The notes: generated by a model from the letters alone, not told the origin. A DNA stretch of 36,263 bases from Aequorivita sp. (GCA_002715485.1 PAZL01000065.1:1-36263), one strand, 5' to 3'; counted from the first letter of the stretch, positions 23,762 to 34,257 are shown. Numbers and translations are program-made.

Positions 23762-26209
23762 ATGATACGGAATTACATAAAAATAGCATTTCGCAACATT
23801 CGGAAAAACAAGCTCTTTTCATTTATAAATGTTATTAGTCTTGCCATTGGCCTAAGCGCTTCTTTTGTAATTGGTCTGATGGTTTATTACGATTTTACTT
23901 TTGATAAATTTCATAAAGACGGCAATCTTATTTATCGCATAACTACCCAATATTCTTCAGCCGAAGGGAAATCTTATAATTATGGTGTTTCGGTTCCGCT
24001 TATTGCCGAAGTAAAGCAAAGTGTTACCGGCATTCAACTTGCTACTTCGTTTTTTACGATAGAACCTTCTAAGGTAATGAATACTTCCTTTTCAAAACCT
24101 TTCAACAATCCTGAAAAAGTAATTTATGCCGACACCAATTTCTTCAAGTTTCTAGATTATGATTTTTTGGCAGGCAATGCCATAACTGCTATCGATGCCC
24201 CAAACAAAGTGGTTTTAACTGAAAGTCGGGCCAAAAAATATTTCCCAAATAAAAGCTACAACGATATTATTGGTGAAACGCTTGTTTATGACGATTCGGT
24301 TTCTACAAAAGTTACTGCCATTGTTGCCAATTTTAAGGAAAGAACAGATTTTAGTTTTGAAGAAATTATTTCAGTAGAAACAGGAAAGCAGTCTTATATG
24401 AAAGATCAAATTCTTGATGAAAACTGGAACAGTACAAGCTCCAGCACCCAACTATTCATAAAATTGAATTCTGAAAAATCGGTTTCAGCGGTGAAGACAC
24501 AGTTAAACGAATTGGCAAAAAAAAATGCGAGCGAATATTCAATAAAATATAATGAACACAGAACATTTAGTCTTCAGCCGTTAAATGAACTTCATTTTGG
24601 CGGCAACTACGGTGTTTTTGACTTTTCAGAATATAAGGCAGATAAAACCATATTATATAGCCTGTTGTGTATAGCAGCCTTTCTATTGCTCTTAGGGTGC
24701 ATTAATTTTATAAACCTCAACACAGCGCAAGCCACTCAACGCAGCAAGGAAATTGGCATTCGTAAGACATTGGGAAGCTCAAAAAAACAATTGGTTTTTC
24801 AGTTTTTATGGGAAACCTTTTTACTTAACCTGTTTGCGGGAATACTCTCAATCGGTTTGGCTGCTTTGCTATTGAAAGTTTTCGCTGGATTTATTCCAGA
24901 AGGTTTGCATTTTAGTCTATTTGCAAATCCTCTTATTATTGGTTTTGCAGTTCTTTTAATAATAATCATCACATTTTTATCAGGCTTTTATCCAGCACTT
25001 GTTCTTTCATCTTTTAAGCCTGTTTCAGTTTTAAAAAATAGAATTTTTTCCACCAATAGTAATATCTCACTTCGGAAGGGACTAATTGTTTTTCAATTTA
25101 TCATAGCACAAGTTTTCATTATTGCAACTGTTGCGGTTGGCAAGCAAATTCATTTTTTAATGGAAAAAGATATGGGTTTTAAAACCAATGCCATCACTTA
25201 TATCCGCACTCCTTGGATGGATTCATCAATCCAAAAAAGACAATTATTACTTGAAAAACTAAAAACCATCCCACAAATTGAAAAAGTAAGTTTGGGGGGT
25301 TCGCCTCCAGCTTCTTTTAATACGCATGCCACCAACATACTTTACTTGGACGGAAAAAAAGAAATACGTAGAAATATAGAATTGCTTTATGGTGATGAAA
25401 ATTATTTGAAATTATACAACATCAAATTATTAGCAGGTAGAGAATTGCTGAACGATACAATCCACGAATACATTATAAACGACACCTACAGGAAAATATT
25501 AGGTTTTAAAACACCTCAAGAAGCAATAAACAAAATGGTTGGTGAAGGCAAAGATGCTGTACCCATTGTTGGTGTTATGGCAGATTTTAATCAACGCTCG
25601 TTAAAATTGAATATTGAACCAATGGCTTTTATTGGCGATTGGAATAGAAAAGGATATTCGCAATTAAATACAATCCATTTGCAATTAAATGAGACCGATT
25701 CAAAAAACTGGTCAACAGTAATTGCCGAAGCTGAAGATGCCTGGAAAACCATTTATCCAGAATCTGAATTTGAAATAAATTTCGTAGATAAAACCGTTGC
25801 AAAGTTTTACGAAAAAGAAAGTAGTATGACCAAACTCTTAAATTGGGCAACGGGACTTTCAGTACTTATTAGCTGCTTAGGACTTTTAGGATTGGTTATT
25901 TATACAACCGAGCGCCGTGTAAAGGAAATTGGAATCCGTAAGATTTTGGGAGCCTCATTGGTGCAACTTAACATATTGCTTTGTAAAGATTTTTTAATAC
26001 TTATAGGCATTGCATTTTTAATTGCCACTCCAATCGCTTGGTATGGCGTTCACAATTGGCTAAAAGGTTATGCAAACAGAACTTCCCTAAGCTGGTGGAT
26101 CTTTGTTATCTGCGGATTGGGGATAGTTTTATTGGCTATCGTAATTATGAGTATTAAAACGCTTTCTACTGCTAGAGCAAACCCAGTGAAAAGTTTGAGA
26201 AATGAATAA
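23762..26209 (+). CDS. FtsX/MacB-type ABC permease 1 (815 aa)
   Basis: It has the layout of the large Bacteroidota FtsX permeases. A first membrane helix lies at about 20-42, followed by a large MacB-type periplasmic domain. The first FtsX block begins near residue 300 (LYSLLCIAAFLLLLGC, with KEIGIRKTLGSS). A second periplasmic domain follows, and then a C-terminal FtsX block (LSVLISCLGLLGLVIYTTERR, KEIGIRKILGAS) ending in the conserved ARANPVKSLRNE. The duplicated EIGIRK-LG motif is the cytoplasmic coupling segment for the ATPase. First of four paralogs. Its first 30 bases around the ATG are identical to those of permease 2. Confidence 0.93.
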   Translation: MIRNYIKIAFRNIRKNKLFSFINVISLAIGLSASFVIGLMVYYDFTFDKFHKDGNLIYRITTQYSSAEGKSYNYGVSVPLIAEVKQSVTGIQLATSFFTIEPSKVMNTSFSKPFNNPEKVIYADTNFFKFLDYDFLAGNAITAIDAPNKVVLTESRAKKYFPNKSYNDIIGETLVYDDSVSTKVTAIVANFKERTDFSFEEIISVETGKQSYMKDQILDENWNSTSSSTQLFIKLNSEKSVSAVKTQLNELAKKNASEYSIKYNEHRTFSLQPLNELHFGGNYGVFDFSEYKADKTILYSLLCIAAFLLLLGCINFINLNTAQATQRSKEIGIRKTLGSSKKQLVFQFLWETFLLNLFAGILSIGLAALLLKVFAGFIPEGLHFSLFANPLIIGFAVLLIIIITFLSGFYPALVLSSFKPVSVLKNRIFSTNSNISLRKGLIVFQFIIAQVFIIATVAVGKQIHFLMEKDMGFKTNAITYIRTPWMDSSIQKRQLLLEKLKTIPQIEKVSLGGSPPASFNTHATNILYLDGKKEIRRNIELLYGDENYLKLYNIKLLAGRELLNDTIHEYIINDTYRKILGFKTPQEAINKMVGEGKDAVPIVGVMADFNQRSLKLNIEPMAFIGDWNRKGYSQLNTIHLQLNETDSKNWSTVIAEAEDAWKTIYPESEFEINFVDKTVAKFYEKESSMTKLLNWATGLSVLISCLGLLGLVIYTTERRVKEIGIRKILGASLVQLNILLCKDFLILIGIAFLIATPIAWYGVHNWLKGYANRTSLSWWIFVICGLGIVLLAIVIMSIKTLSTARANPVKSLRNE

Positions 26210-26263
26210 GATAATTAGACTCAACGGTTTCTGAAACCTTTGGAGTCTTTAAAAATATACAAA

Positions 26264-28624
26264 ATGATACGGAATTACATAAAAATAGCAGTTAGAAATC
26301 TTTGGAAGTATAAAGGATATTCTTTTATCAATATTTTTGGCTTGGCCATTGGAATTACTTGTGCGAGCCTTATTCTTCTGTGGGTTGAAGATGAGGTAAA
26401 TTTTGACCAATCCATTCCCGATAAGGATTTGGTTTTTAAAATTCCTACCAACCAAAAATACGATGGCGAATGGCGAACTTTTTCTATTGCCACACCCGGT
26501 CCTTTAGCAGCTGCTCTAAAAGCGGAAATTCCTGAAATTACAAAATCGGCACGCAAGCGCGATCAAAGTTCTCTCTTCAGTGTAGGTGAAAAATCGATAA
26601 ATAGTAAGGGATGTTATGCCGACAAAGATCTCTTTGCCATTTTGGGACTCGACTTTATTGCGGGTGATCCTGAAACAGCTTTTAAAAACAAAAAATCAAT
26701 TGTCATTACGCAAGAAATGGCTTCCATTCTTTTCGGCAATAGCCTAGAGGCCATTGGGAAGAACATTCAAGTGGACAAAGAAACTGAGTACACCGTTACA
26801 GGAGTAATAAAAAATTTTCCAGAGAATACCAGCTATCCTTTTTCCTGGTTGGTTCCGTTTGAAAACTTTACCGATGGCAAAGAATGGACTAATGGTTATG
26901 GTTCAAATTTTACAGACACCTTTGTGAAGTTAAAAGCCGGGGCAGCAGTTGAAAAGGTAAATGAAAAAGTAAAAGCCATACTTCCCGCCAAAACAGGTGA
27001 TGATGGCACGGAGGCAATTTTATTTTCCGCAAACGATTGGCATTTGCGAGCCGATTTTAAGAATGGCGAAATTAGTGGAGGACGCATTGAATATGTGCGT
27101 TTATTTAGCTTTATAGCGCTTATTATCTTGCTTATTGCTTGCATTAACTTTATGAACCTGTCAACCGCCCGAAGCGAAAAACGCGCCAACGAGGTGGGAA
27201 TGCGTAAAGCCTTAGGCTCTGGTAAAAAGCAACTAATCTTTCAGTTTATCACTGAAGCAGTATTTACAGCTTTGCTTAGTGGATTAGTAAGTGTTTTGCT
27301 TTTATTAATTTTGATTCCGCACTTCAATGCTTTAATAGATAAAAATTTAAGTCTAGCGCTTACCCAACCCACCCATTTTCTTCCCTTAATTTTCATAACC
27401 CTCATTTGCGGTTTCTTTTCCGGGCTTTATCCTGCGTTTTACCTTTCTTCATTTAAACCTATAGAAGTTCTCAAGGGAACTCGAAGACAAACAGCTGCGG
27501 CATCTTTTACACGAAAGGGTCTAGTGGTTATTCAATTTTCGATATCGATCATTTTTATCATCAGCACCATCTTGGTATATCAACAGGTACAGCACGTTAA
27601 AAGCCGGGATTTGGGGATGGAAAAGGAAAATCTTATAGAAGTTCCTGCAGCAAATGGCAATTTGATTAAAAACTTTAAGTCTATTGAGCAAGAGCTTACA
27701 TCTTCGGGATTAGTAGAAAGTGCAGCCTTGGTGAATTCGCAAATTTTGTCTGGCGGCAATAATACTTCAGGAATAGAATGGCAAGGAAAACCAGAAAACC
27801 AAGATATCTTAATTTCTTACAGAACAGTCACCCCAGAGTTTTTTAATACCGCAGGAATGAAAATAAAGGAAGGTAAAGGCTTTGGAAATTCTCAAGACGC
27901 AGATAGCACTAAGGTTTTAATTTCTGAATCCTTTGCGAGACTTATGAATACAGATGATGTAATTGGAAAAACCATTAATTGGGGTGAACAGGTATTTACG
28001 ATAAATGGAGTAGTTAACGATTATCTATACGGAGATATGTATGGCACAAGCGATCCGGTTATCTATTATCATCAAGCTGAAGGAGCTGATTATCTGTATA
28101 TAAAACCAGCAACTGGAGTAGCCATAAACAAAACCCTGAAAGAAATAGAGCATGTTCTGAAAACACAAAATCCAGGCTTTCCATTTGAGTATAGATTTGT
28201 TGATGAAGCTTTTAACGAGCGTTTTAAAAGTGAACAGTTGGTAGGAAATTTATCCCAAATTTTTGCCCTTTTAGCCATTATCATTTCCTGCCTGGGGCTA
28301 TTCGGATTGTCTGCATATACTGCAGAGCAACGAAGAAAGGAAATAGGCGTGCGTAAAGTATTAGGTTCCAGCGTAGTTGGAATTGTACAACTCTTATCAA
28401 TAGATTTTATGAAACTGGTATTACTCGCCATTCTAATATCTGCACCTATAGCTTGGTATTTTATGCAACACTGGTTACAGGGATTCGCGTACCGCATCGA
28501 TATCAAAATATGGGTTTTTGCAGTTGCGGGTTTAGTTGCTGTTTTTATTGCCTTGTTAACCGTAAGCTTTCAGGCTGTTAAAGCAGCTGTTGCAAATCCT
28601 GTGAAAAGTTTACGAACGGAATAA
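26264..28624 (+). CDS. FtsX/MacB-type ABC permease 2 (786 aa)
   Basis: Same architecture as permease 1: an N-terminal helix (IFGLAIGITCASLILLWV), a periplasmic domain, FtsX blocks with NEVGMRKALGSG and KEIGVRKVLGSS, and the C-terminal ANPVKSLRTE. The frame opens with a TTG at 26240, but the ATG at 26264 (MIRNYIKIAVRNL) aligns exactly with the starts of the other three permeases and is used here. It lies 54 bases after permease 1. The first motif has the variant NEVGMRK, common among these paralogs. Confidence 0.93.
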   Translation: MIRNYIKIAVRNLWKYKGYSFINIFGLAIGITCASLILLWVEDEVNFDQSIPDKDLVFKIPTNQKYDGEWRTFSIATPGPLAAALKAEIPEITKSARKRDQSSLFSVGEKSINSKGCYADKDLFAILGLDFIAGDPETAFKNKKSIVITQEMASILFGNSLEAIGKNIQVDKETEYTVTGVIKNFPENTSYPFSWLVPFENFTDGKEWTNGYGSNFTDTFVKLKAGAAVEKVNEKVKAILPAKTGDDGTEAILFSANDWHLRADFKNGEISGGRIEYVRLFSFIALIILLIACINFMNLSTARSEKRANEVGMRKALGSGKKQLIFQFITEAVFTALLSGLVSVLLLLILIPHFNALIDKNLSLALTQPTHFLPLIFITLICGFFSGLYPAFYLSSFKPIEVLKGTRRQTAAASFTRKGLVVIQFSISIIFIISTILVYQQVQHVKSRDLGMEKENLIEVPAANGNLIKNFKSIEQELTSSGLVESAALVNSQILSGGNNTSGIEWQGKPENQDILISYRTVTPEFFNTAGMKIKEGKGFGNSQDADSTKVLISESFARLMNTDDVIGKTINWGEQVFTINGVVNDYLYGDMYGTSDPVIYYHQAEGADYLYIKPATGVAINKTLKEIEHVLKTQNPGFPFEYRFVDEAFNERFKSEQLVGNLSQIFALLAIIISCLGLFGLSAYTAEQRRKEIGVRKVLGSSVVGIVQLLSIDFMKLVLLAILISAPIAWYFMQHWLQGFAYRIDIKIWVFAVAGLVAVFIALLTVSFQAVKAAVANPVKSLRTE

Positions 28625-28625
28625 G

Positions 28626-28639
28626 GTAGTGAGTAGTGA
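28626..28639. repeat. 7-bp repeat between permeases 2 and 3
   Basis: Two exact GTAGTGA units (28626-28632 and 28633-28639) follow one base after the stop codon of permease 2. A partial third (GTAAAAT) follows. This is the same heptamer as after the first ATPase gene. Confidence 0.55.
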
Positions 28640-28660
28640 GTAAAATAAAAAATTAAAGAT

Positions 28661-31060
28661 ATGCTTAGGAACTATTTTAAAATCGCTTGGCGGAATCTTG
28701 CCGCCAATAAGTTGTTTACAACTCTGAATGTGGCTGGATTGGCAATTGGTATATGCGTGTGTATAATTTTGTTTACATATGTTTCCAGTGAGCTTGGCTT
28801 TGATAAAATGTATAAAAATTCAGCCAACATCTACCGCGTCAATATGGAAACCTCTTCCTATTACGATTTTGAAATCTGGGCAACTTTACCCAATGCCGTA
28901 GGCCCAGCAATTGTGGAAGATATTCCCCAAGTAAAGTCAATGAGCAGGCTTATTAAAGATGATTTTGGTGCAACAGCTTCCTTAAAAGTTGGAGATAAAA
29001 ACTTTACGGAAAAAAGACTGTATTTGGCCGATTCCGCAATATTTAACCTATTTGATTTTAATTTTTTAGAAGGAAATAGCCATACCGCATTCAGCAAACC
29101 AAAATCCATTGTGGTTTCGCAATCAGCAAATCAACGATTGTTTAATAATGAATCAGCTTTAGGAAAAACAATAATCGTAAACAACAGAGATACCCTTCAA
29201 GTAACCGGCGTTTATAAGGACCTTCCCCATAATAGCGTGATAGATTGTAATATGATCTATAACATTATGGACTCGTGGATGGGAACAAATGTGTATTGGA
29301 GCAATGCCAGCTATGAAACCTATTGCTTATTAGAACCCAATGCCGATGTAGCTGCAATACAAAAACAAGCTACTGCATTAATTGACAAAAATGTTGAGAA
29401 ATCTGGGCAATATTTCACGAAATTTTTCTTCCAACCCTTAACAAAAATACACCTTTACTCTTCCCATCTTCGGGAATCTTACACCTCAAGGCAGGGAAAT
29501 ATACGTACCGTTAAAAGTTTGCTATTTCTATCTTTATTGGTTTTGCTGATTGCATGCATCAATTATATGAACCTGGCCACGGCCAATTCCCGAAAACGTG
29601 CAAAAGGAATTGGAATGAATAAAGTGCTGGGAGCCAACAAGAGGCAGATGCTTTTTCTTTTTTATATGGAAACAGCTATACTTACATGCATAGCAATTGT
29701 GATAGGATATGCCGCTGCATTTTTAGGTATTCCTTTATTTGAAAGTATTACGGGAAATGAATTGCTGTATTCCGATTTGTATTCCACCCCTATTCTATTA
29801 AGTCTTTTAGCCATCTGGGCAATAGTAACCCTTATTGCAGGAAGTTATCCCGCAATTTCAATGTCGAATATTTCCCCCTTGGCATTGATGAATAAATCCA
29901 AAAAGAAACATCGCGGTGCAGAGTTAGTTCGAAAGGGATTGGTTGTTTTTCAGTTTGCTGCTTCCATTATCTTGATTATTGCGGTTTCGATAATTCTTCA
30001 GCAAATGGACTTTATCAAAACGAGAGATTTGGGGTATAAACCAGAAGGGGTTGTGGCGCTTTCAGTAAAGTCTGCACAAAATCAACAAGAAATTCAAAAT
30101 ATGATAAACGCCTTGGAAAGAAAGTCGACGGTTAAAAGCGTATCGGCCGTACAGACCATTCCTGGCGATGTGGAAAGTGGCAGATCAATCCGCAAATTAG
30201 CTACAGACACAGAAGGACTTCCTGTAAACACTTGCCGTACGTATGGTGATATTGTAGAAACCATGCAGTTAAAACTCTTGGCAGGAAATGAACTGCCTAA
30301 AAACATTGCGAAGGGGGATTCAACTTGCTATACTCTAATAAACGAGGCTATAATTAACTATTTGGGTTATAAAACACCAGAAGAAGCGGTTGGGAAAATT
30401 ATAAATACAGAATTTGGTGATAATGCTATTATTTCTGGTGTGATAAAGGACTTTAATTACAAGTCCGTGAAAGATAAAATTGGAGGATATATGTATTATA
30501 AAATGACTGATGGCCCCGAATCGGTTAGGACATTACTGGTTCGATACAACACTAAAAACCTTTCTGGGTTTTTGCAAGATGTACAAAAATCTTTTAATGA
30601 GAACTTGCCAAATACCGCTTTCGATTATCAATTTTTAGACAAGCACGTAGAAAATTTATACCTCTCGGAACAGCGAATTGCAAACACAGCTACTGTCTTT
30701 TCATTGTTGGCCATTTTTATTGCATGCTTGGGGCTATTTGGCCTAGCAGCTTTTACAGCCGAGGAACGCACCAAGGAAATTGGGATCCGTAAAGTTTTAG
30801 GTGCTACTGTTACAGGGGTTACAAAATTATTGACTAAGGATTTTTTGAAGTTGGTAGTAATCGCTTTTGCGATAGCTGTGCCCTTAGCTTGGTGGTTGAT
30901 GCACCAATGGCTGATGGATTTTGCCTATCGCACTCAGATAAATTGGTGGGTCTTTGTTATAGCAGGGATAATTGCCATGTGTATTGCTTTGATTACCATC
31001 AGTTTTCAGGCTATAAAAACTGCCATTGCCAATCCGGTGGATAGCTTAAGGAACGAGTAG
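28661..31060 (+). CDS. FtsX/MacB-type ABC permease 3 (799 aa)
   Basis: The third tandem permease has an N-terminal helix (VAGLAIGICVCIILFTYV), a periplasmic domain and an FtsX block with KGIGMNKVLGAN, where the usual EIGIRK is changed to GIGMNK. The second FtsX block is regular (KEIGIRKVLGAT), with IACLGLFGLAAFTAEERT before it and ANPVDSLRNE at the end. It starts MLRNYFKIAWRNL, aligned with the other paralogs. The altered first coupling motif may reflect a specialised or weaker contact with one ATPase. Confidence 0.93.
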   Translation: MLRNYFKIAWRNLAANKLFTTLNVAGLAIGICVCIILFTYVSSELGFDKMYKNSANIYRVNMETSSYYDFEIWATLPNAVGPAIVEDIPQVKSMSRLIKDDFGATASLKVGDKNFTEKRLYLADSAIFNLFDFNFLEGNSHTAFSKPKSIVVSQSANQRLFNNESALGKTIIVNNRDTLQVTGVYKDLPHNSVIDCNMIYNIMDSWMGTNVYWSNASYETYCLLEPNADVAAIQKQATALIDKNVEKSGQYFTKFFFQPLTKIHLYSSHLRESYTSRQGNIRTVKSLLFLSLLVLLIACINYMNLATANSRKRAKGIGMNKVLGANKRQMLFLFYMETAILTCIAIVIGYAAAFLGIPLFESITGNELLYSDLYSTPILLSLLAIWAIVTLIAGSYPAISMSNISPLALMNKSKKKHRGAELVRKGLVVFQFAASIILIIAVSIILQQMDFIKTRDLGYKPEGVVALSVKSAQNQQEIQNMINALERKSTVKSVSAVQTIPGDVESGRSIRKLATDTEGLPVNTCRTYGDIVETMQLKLLAGNELPKNIAKGDSTCYTLINEAIINYLGYKTPEEAVGKIINTEFGDNAIISGVIKDFNYKSVKDKIGGYMYYKMTDGPESVRTLLVRYNTKNLSGFLQDVQKSFNENLPNTAFDYQFLDKHVENLYLSEQRIANTATVFSLLAIFIACLGLFGLAAFTAEERTKEIGIRKVLGATVTGVTKLLTKDFLKLVVIAFAIAVPLAWWLMHQWLMDFAYRTQINWWVFVIAGIIAMCIALITISFQAIKTAIANPVDSLRNE

Positions 31061-31066
31061 TCAGCT

Positions 31067-31087
31067 GATAGTTGATAGCTGATAAAA
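31067..31087. repeat. 7-bp repeat between permeases 3 and 4
   Basis: GATAGTT, GATAGCT and GATAAAA follow in one register from 31067, seven bases after the stop codon of permease 3. The unit is the same as in the 22908-23019 block. Confidence 0.55.
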
Positions 31088-31106
31088 AAACATAAAATTA
31101 TAAAAA

Positions 31107-33527
31107 ATGATACTGAATTATTTTAAAATCGCTTTACGGAATTTATGGAAGGATAGAACTTTTACCTTTCTTAATGTTATTGGGCTTTCCACAGCTTTTT
31201 GCGCGGCCTTTTTGTTGGGTATGTTTGCCATCTTTGGACTTTCCTTTGATAAGTTTCACAAAAATATAGGTTCCATTTATGAAATTTATACAAGCTCCCA
31301 AACCGCTAAAGGCACAGAAATTAGTAATGCAAACCCTATCCCATTTGCCGAAGCTTTAAGGGAAGAGGTTCCTGGCGTTAAAAAAATAACCCGCGTTGCT
31401 AATGGGGGTCCCTTAGTTTCATTCGGAGAAAAAACATTGAAACTTGATATTTTATGGGCAGACCCAGACTTCTTTGATATTTTTTCCTTTCCTGTGGTAG
31501 GTGGTTCAAAAATTAACCCCCTTCAAAATAAATCTTCTATAGCAATTACACGCAAAACAGCACAAAAAATATTTGGAGAAATGAATGCTGTTGGACAAAC
31601 GGTTACTATGCGTCGAGACAATGAAGATGTTCCCTTTGTTGTGAGTGCAGTTATAGAAGACATTCCTGAAGCTAGTAGCTTTCAGTTTGATGCGATTTTA
31701 AATTTTACAGACTTACCAGCTTCCTTTTATGCAACAAACAAAGACAGGTGGGACGCCCATAACCACCCTGTTTATTTACAGTTGGATGCAGAAACTTCAG
31801 CAGCAAAGTTTGAGAAAGCTACCACTGCATTTTCAAACCTGCATTTTGCAGATGACATAGCAACCACAAAAAGGGACGGTGCAAAACCAAATTCAGATGG
31901 TGAATATAGACAAATACATCTTTTACCATTTGAGGATATAAGCTTTACCGACTTTAATAGCAATTCGTCAAAAGTAAATAAAACACTTCCCTATTTAATT
32001 CTTGGCATCGCATTTCTCATTCTTTTTATAGCCAGTGTAAATTTTATTAATATGAGTATTGCCAAAGGGTCGCAACGCCTTCGGGAAATAGGCATGCGCA
32101 AGACTTTGGGGGCTAGTAAAGGGCAATTGTTTTTTCAATTCTGGGGGGAAAGTATTTTTGTTTTTTCTATATCGGTTCTTTTTGGTGGGCTGCTGGCATT
32201 ACTGCTACTCGATAAATTCCAGACTTTGTTCGAGACGAAGGCATCTTTCGCTTTGATTGCAAGCCCGGATATTGTTCTGTGGCTTCTTTTAAGCTTACTG
32301 CTTATTACCCTAATTGCGGGAGGATATCCAGCACTTTTGATGAGCAAGTTGGACACCTTGCTAGCATTAAAGGGCAAACTACAGCATACAGGCAAAAATA
32401 ACGTTCGCGATGTTTTGATGGTTGTTCAATTTTGTATTGCAATTTTACTTATTAGTGGAACCCTAGTGCTTTGGAGTCAATTGGATTTTATGCGGACAAA
32501 GGATCTGGGATTTAATAAAGAGCAAGTAATTACACTGCCCTTAAACACTAAAAAGGATAGAGCTCAATTATTACAATTACTTCGAAATGCGCTAGAAGGG
32601 AAACCTGGTATTATAAGCGTGACTGCTGCAGATAACAATTTGGGGCTTGGTAAAGATGGAAGATCATCCACTACCGTAATGGGCTTTGATTATAAGGGAA
32701 GGGAAGTTAGAACCAATTTGCTGAATGTAGATTACGACTACCCAAAAACCTTGGATATTGAATTGGTTCAAGGCCGAGCCTTTGATAAACAATATGCTTC
32801 AGATAGCCTTTCAATTGTTATAAATGAAGCGATGGCCAAGGAGTTTGGTGAGAAAGACCCCTTAAGTGTGCGTTTTTTATTGAACGATTCAATTCAATAT
32901 TCAGTGATCGGTGTTGTTAAGGATTACAATTTTCAAGGTCTTAATAAAACTATAGAGCCCATTAGCTATTTTATGAATCCTAGCTCCCCAAAATATTATG
33001 CCTACATAAAAGTAGCTCCCAATAATCTTTCCCAGTCTTACGATAGGGTAAAGGAAGTTTGGAACACCTTGGAACCCGATACAGAATTTTTGGGGTCTTT
33101 TCTGGATGAAAACATAGACCGCACCTTAAAGGATGAGCGCAAAATGACCACAATGATTAGTGCCGGTTCCATCCTTGCCATAATTTTAAGTTGTATAGGG
33201 CTCTTTGCTATTTCATTATTGGTAGTAAATCAAAAACGAAAGGAAATCGGAATTCGCAAAGTGGTTGGAGCCAGTACCTCAACAATTACAGTTTTATTAT
33301 CCAAGCAATTTTTAAAACTCGTGGTTTTTGCCTTTTTAATAGCCACGCCTTTAAGCTGGTACCTCACTACACAATGGTTACAGAATTATGCCTACCATAT
33401 TGATTTAAGTATATGGATTTTCCTTGCAGCGGGTGGTATTGCTTTTGTTATTGCACTGGCTACCATAAGTGTAAGGACCATTCAAGCGGCGCTACAAAAT
33501 CCTGTAGATAGTTTGAAAACTGAATAG
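31107..33527 (+). CDS. FtsX/MacB-type ABC permease 4 (806 aa)
   Basis: The fourth tandem permease starts MILNYFKIALRNL, has an N-terminal helix (VIGLSTAFCAAFLLGMFAIF), a MacB-type periplasmic domain, and FtsX blocks with REIGMRKTLGAS and KEIGIRKVVGAS, and ends QNPVDSLKTE. It is complete and followed 40 bases later by the second ATPase gene. The four paralogs have diverged strongly outside the motifs, so they are old duplicates rather than recent copies, and probably differ in substrate or form mixed pairs. Confidence 0.93.
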   Translation: MILNYFKIALRNLWKDRTFTFLNVIGLSTAFCAAFLLGMFAIFGLSFDKFHKNIGSIYEIYTSSQTAKGTEISNANPIPFAEALREEVPGVKKITRVANGGPLVSFGEKTLKLDILWADPDFFDIFSFPVVGGSKINPLQNKSSIAITRKTAQKIFGEMNAVGQTVTMRRDNEDVPFVVSAVIEDIPEASSFQFDAILNFTDLPASFYATNKDRWDAHNHPVYLQLDAETSAAKFEKATTAFSNLHFADDIATTKRDGAKPNSDGEYRQIHLLPFEDISFTDFNSNSSKVNKTLPYLILGIAFLILFIASVNFINMSIAKGSQRLREIGMRKTLGASKGQLFFQFWGESIFVFSISVLFGGLLALLLLDKFQTLFETKASFALIASPDIVLWLLLSLLLITLIAGGYPALLMSKLDTLLALKGKLQHTGKNNVRDVLMVVQFCIAILLISGTLVLWSQLDFMRTKDLGFNKEQVITLPLNTKKDRAQLLQLLRNALEGKPGIISVTAADNNLGLGKDGRSSTTVMGFDYKGREVRTNLLNVDYDYPKTLDIELVQGRAFDKQYASDSLSIVINEAMAKEFGEKDPLSVRFLLNDSIQYSVIGVVKDYNFQGLNKTIEPISYFMNPSSPKYYAYIKVAPNNLSQSYDRVKEVWNTLEPDTEFLGSFLDENIDRTLKDERKMTTMISAGSILAIILSCIGLFAISLLVVNQKRKEIGIRKVVGASTSTITVLLSKQFLKLVVFAFLIATPLSWYLTTQWLQNYAYHIDLSIWIFLAAGGIAFVIALATISVRTIQAALQNPVDSLKTE

Positions 33528-33567
33528 TGCCCTGTATAAAAATTATGACTAATACTAAAAACAAAAT

Positions 33568-34236
33568 ATGCTACTGGAATTAAATCACATTTTTAAATGG
33601 GTATCTCAGGGAGGAAGCCGAGTTTTTCTTTTAAAAGACATCAATCTGCAAGTGGAAGAAGGCGAATTTATTTCAATTATGGGGCCATCAGGTTCAGGAA
33701 AATCTACTCTGCTAAATGTTATTGGCATGCTCGACGGCTTTCAAGAAGGCGAATATAATTTTCTTGATGAATCAGTTCATTCAATGAAAGAAAAAAACCG
33801 TTCCCAGCTCTATAAGGAGTATATAGGTTTTGTTTTTCAAGCATATCACTTAATAGACGAATTGACCGTTTATGAGAATATAGAAACGCCCTTGCTTTAC
33901 AAAAACGTTAAATCTGCAGAACGCAAAGCTTTGGTTGCCGATATGCTGGACAGATTCAATATTGTTGGCAAAAAAGACCTTTTCCCTAGTCAGTTGAGCG
34001 GCGGACAACAACAATTGGTAGGTATAGCTCGTGCCTTGATTGCCAAACCAAAACTAATTCTGGCTGATGAGCCCACCGGCAACCTCAACTCCAAACAAAG
34101 CGAGGAGATTATGCAGCTTTTTAAGGAGCTGAACCAAGAGGGGGTTACTATTATTCAGGCCACACATTCTGAATTGAACGCAGCCTATGGCTCAAGAACG
34201 ATACATCTTTTAGATGGTGGCCGCAATAACATTTAA
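33568..34236 (+). CDS. second ABC ATPase, LolD/MacB type with altered signature (222 aa)
   Basis: Walker [10 protein letters not shown] (39-47), Q91, Walker B with DE at 167-168, and H200 are intact. Two positions differ from the first ATPase and from the family norm: the residue after LSGGQQQ is leucine (150) instead of arginine, and the D-loop reads GNLN (N174) instead of GNLD. The protein should still bind ATP, but hydrolysis or coupling may be weaker. It could pair with the first ATPase as a mixed dimer or serve a subset of the permeases. It lies between permease 4 and the TolC-like gene. Confidence 0.93.
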   Translation: MLLELNHIFKWVSQGGSRVFLLKDINLQVEEGEFISIMGPSGSGKSTLLNVIGMLDGFQEGEYNFLDESVHSMKEKNRSQLYKEYIGFVFQAYHLIDELTVYENIETPLLYKNVKSAERKALVADMLDRFNIVGKKDLFPSQLSGGQQQLVGIARALIAKPKLILADEPTGNLNSKQSEEIMQLFKELNQEGVTIIQATHSELNAAYGSRTIHLLDGGRNNI

Positions 34237-34257
34237 TTCTATTCATTACTCAAAATC

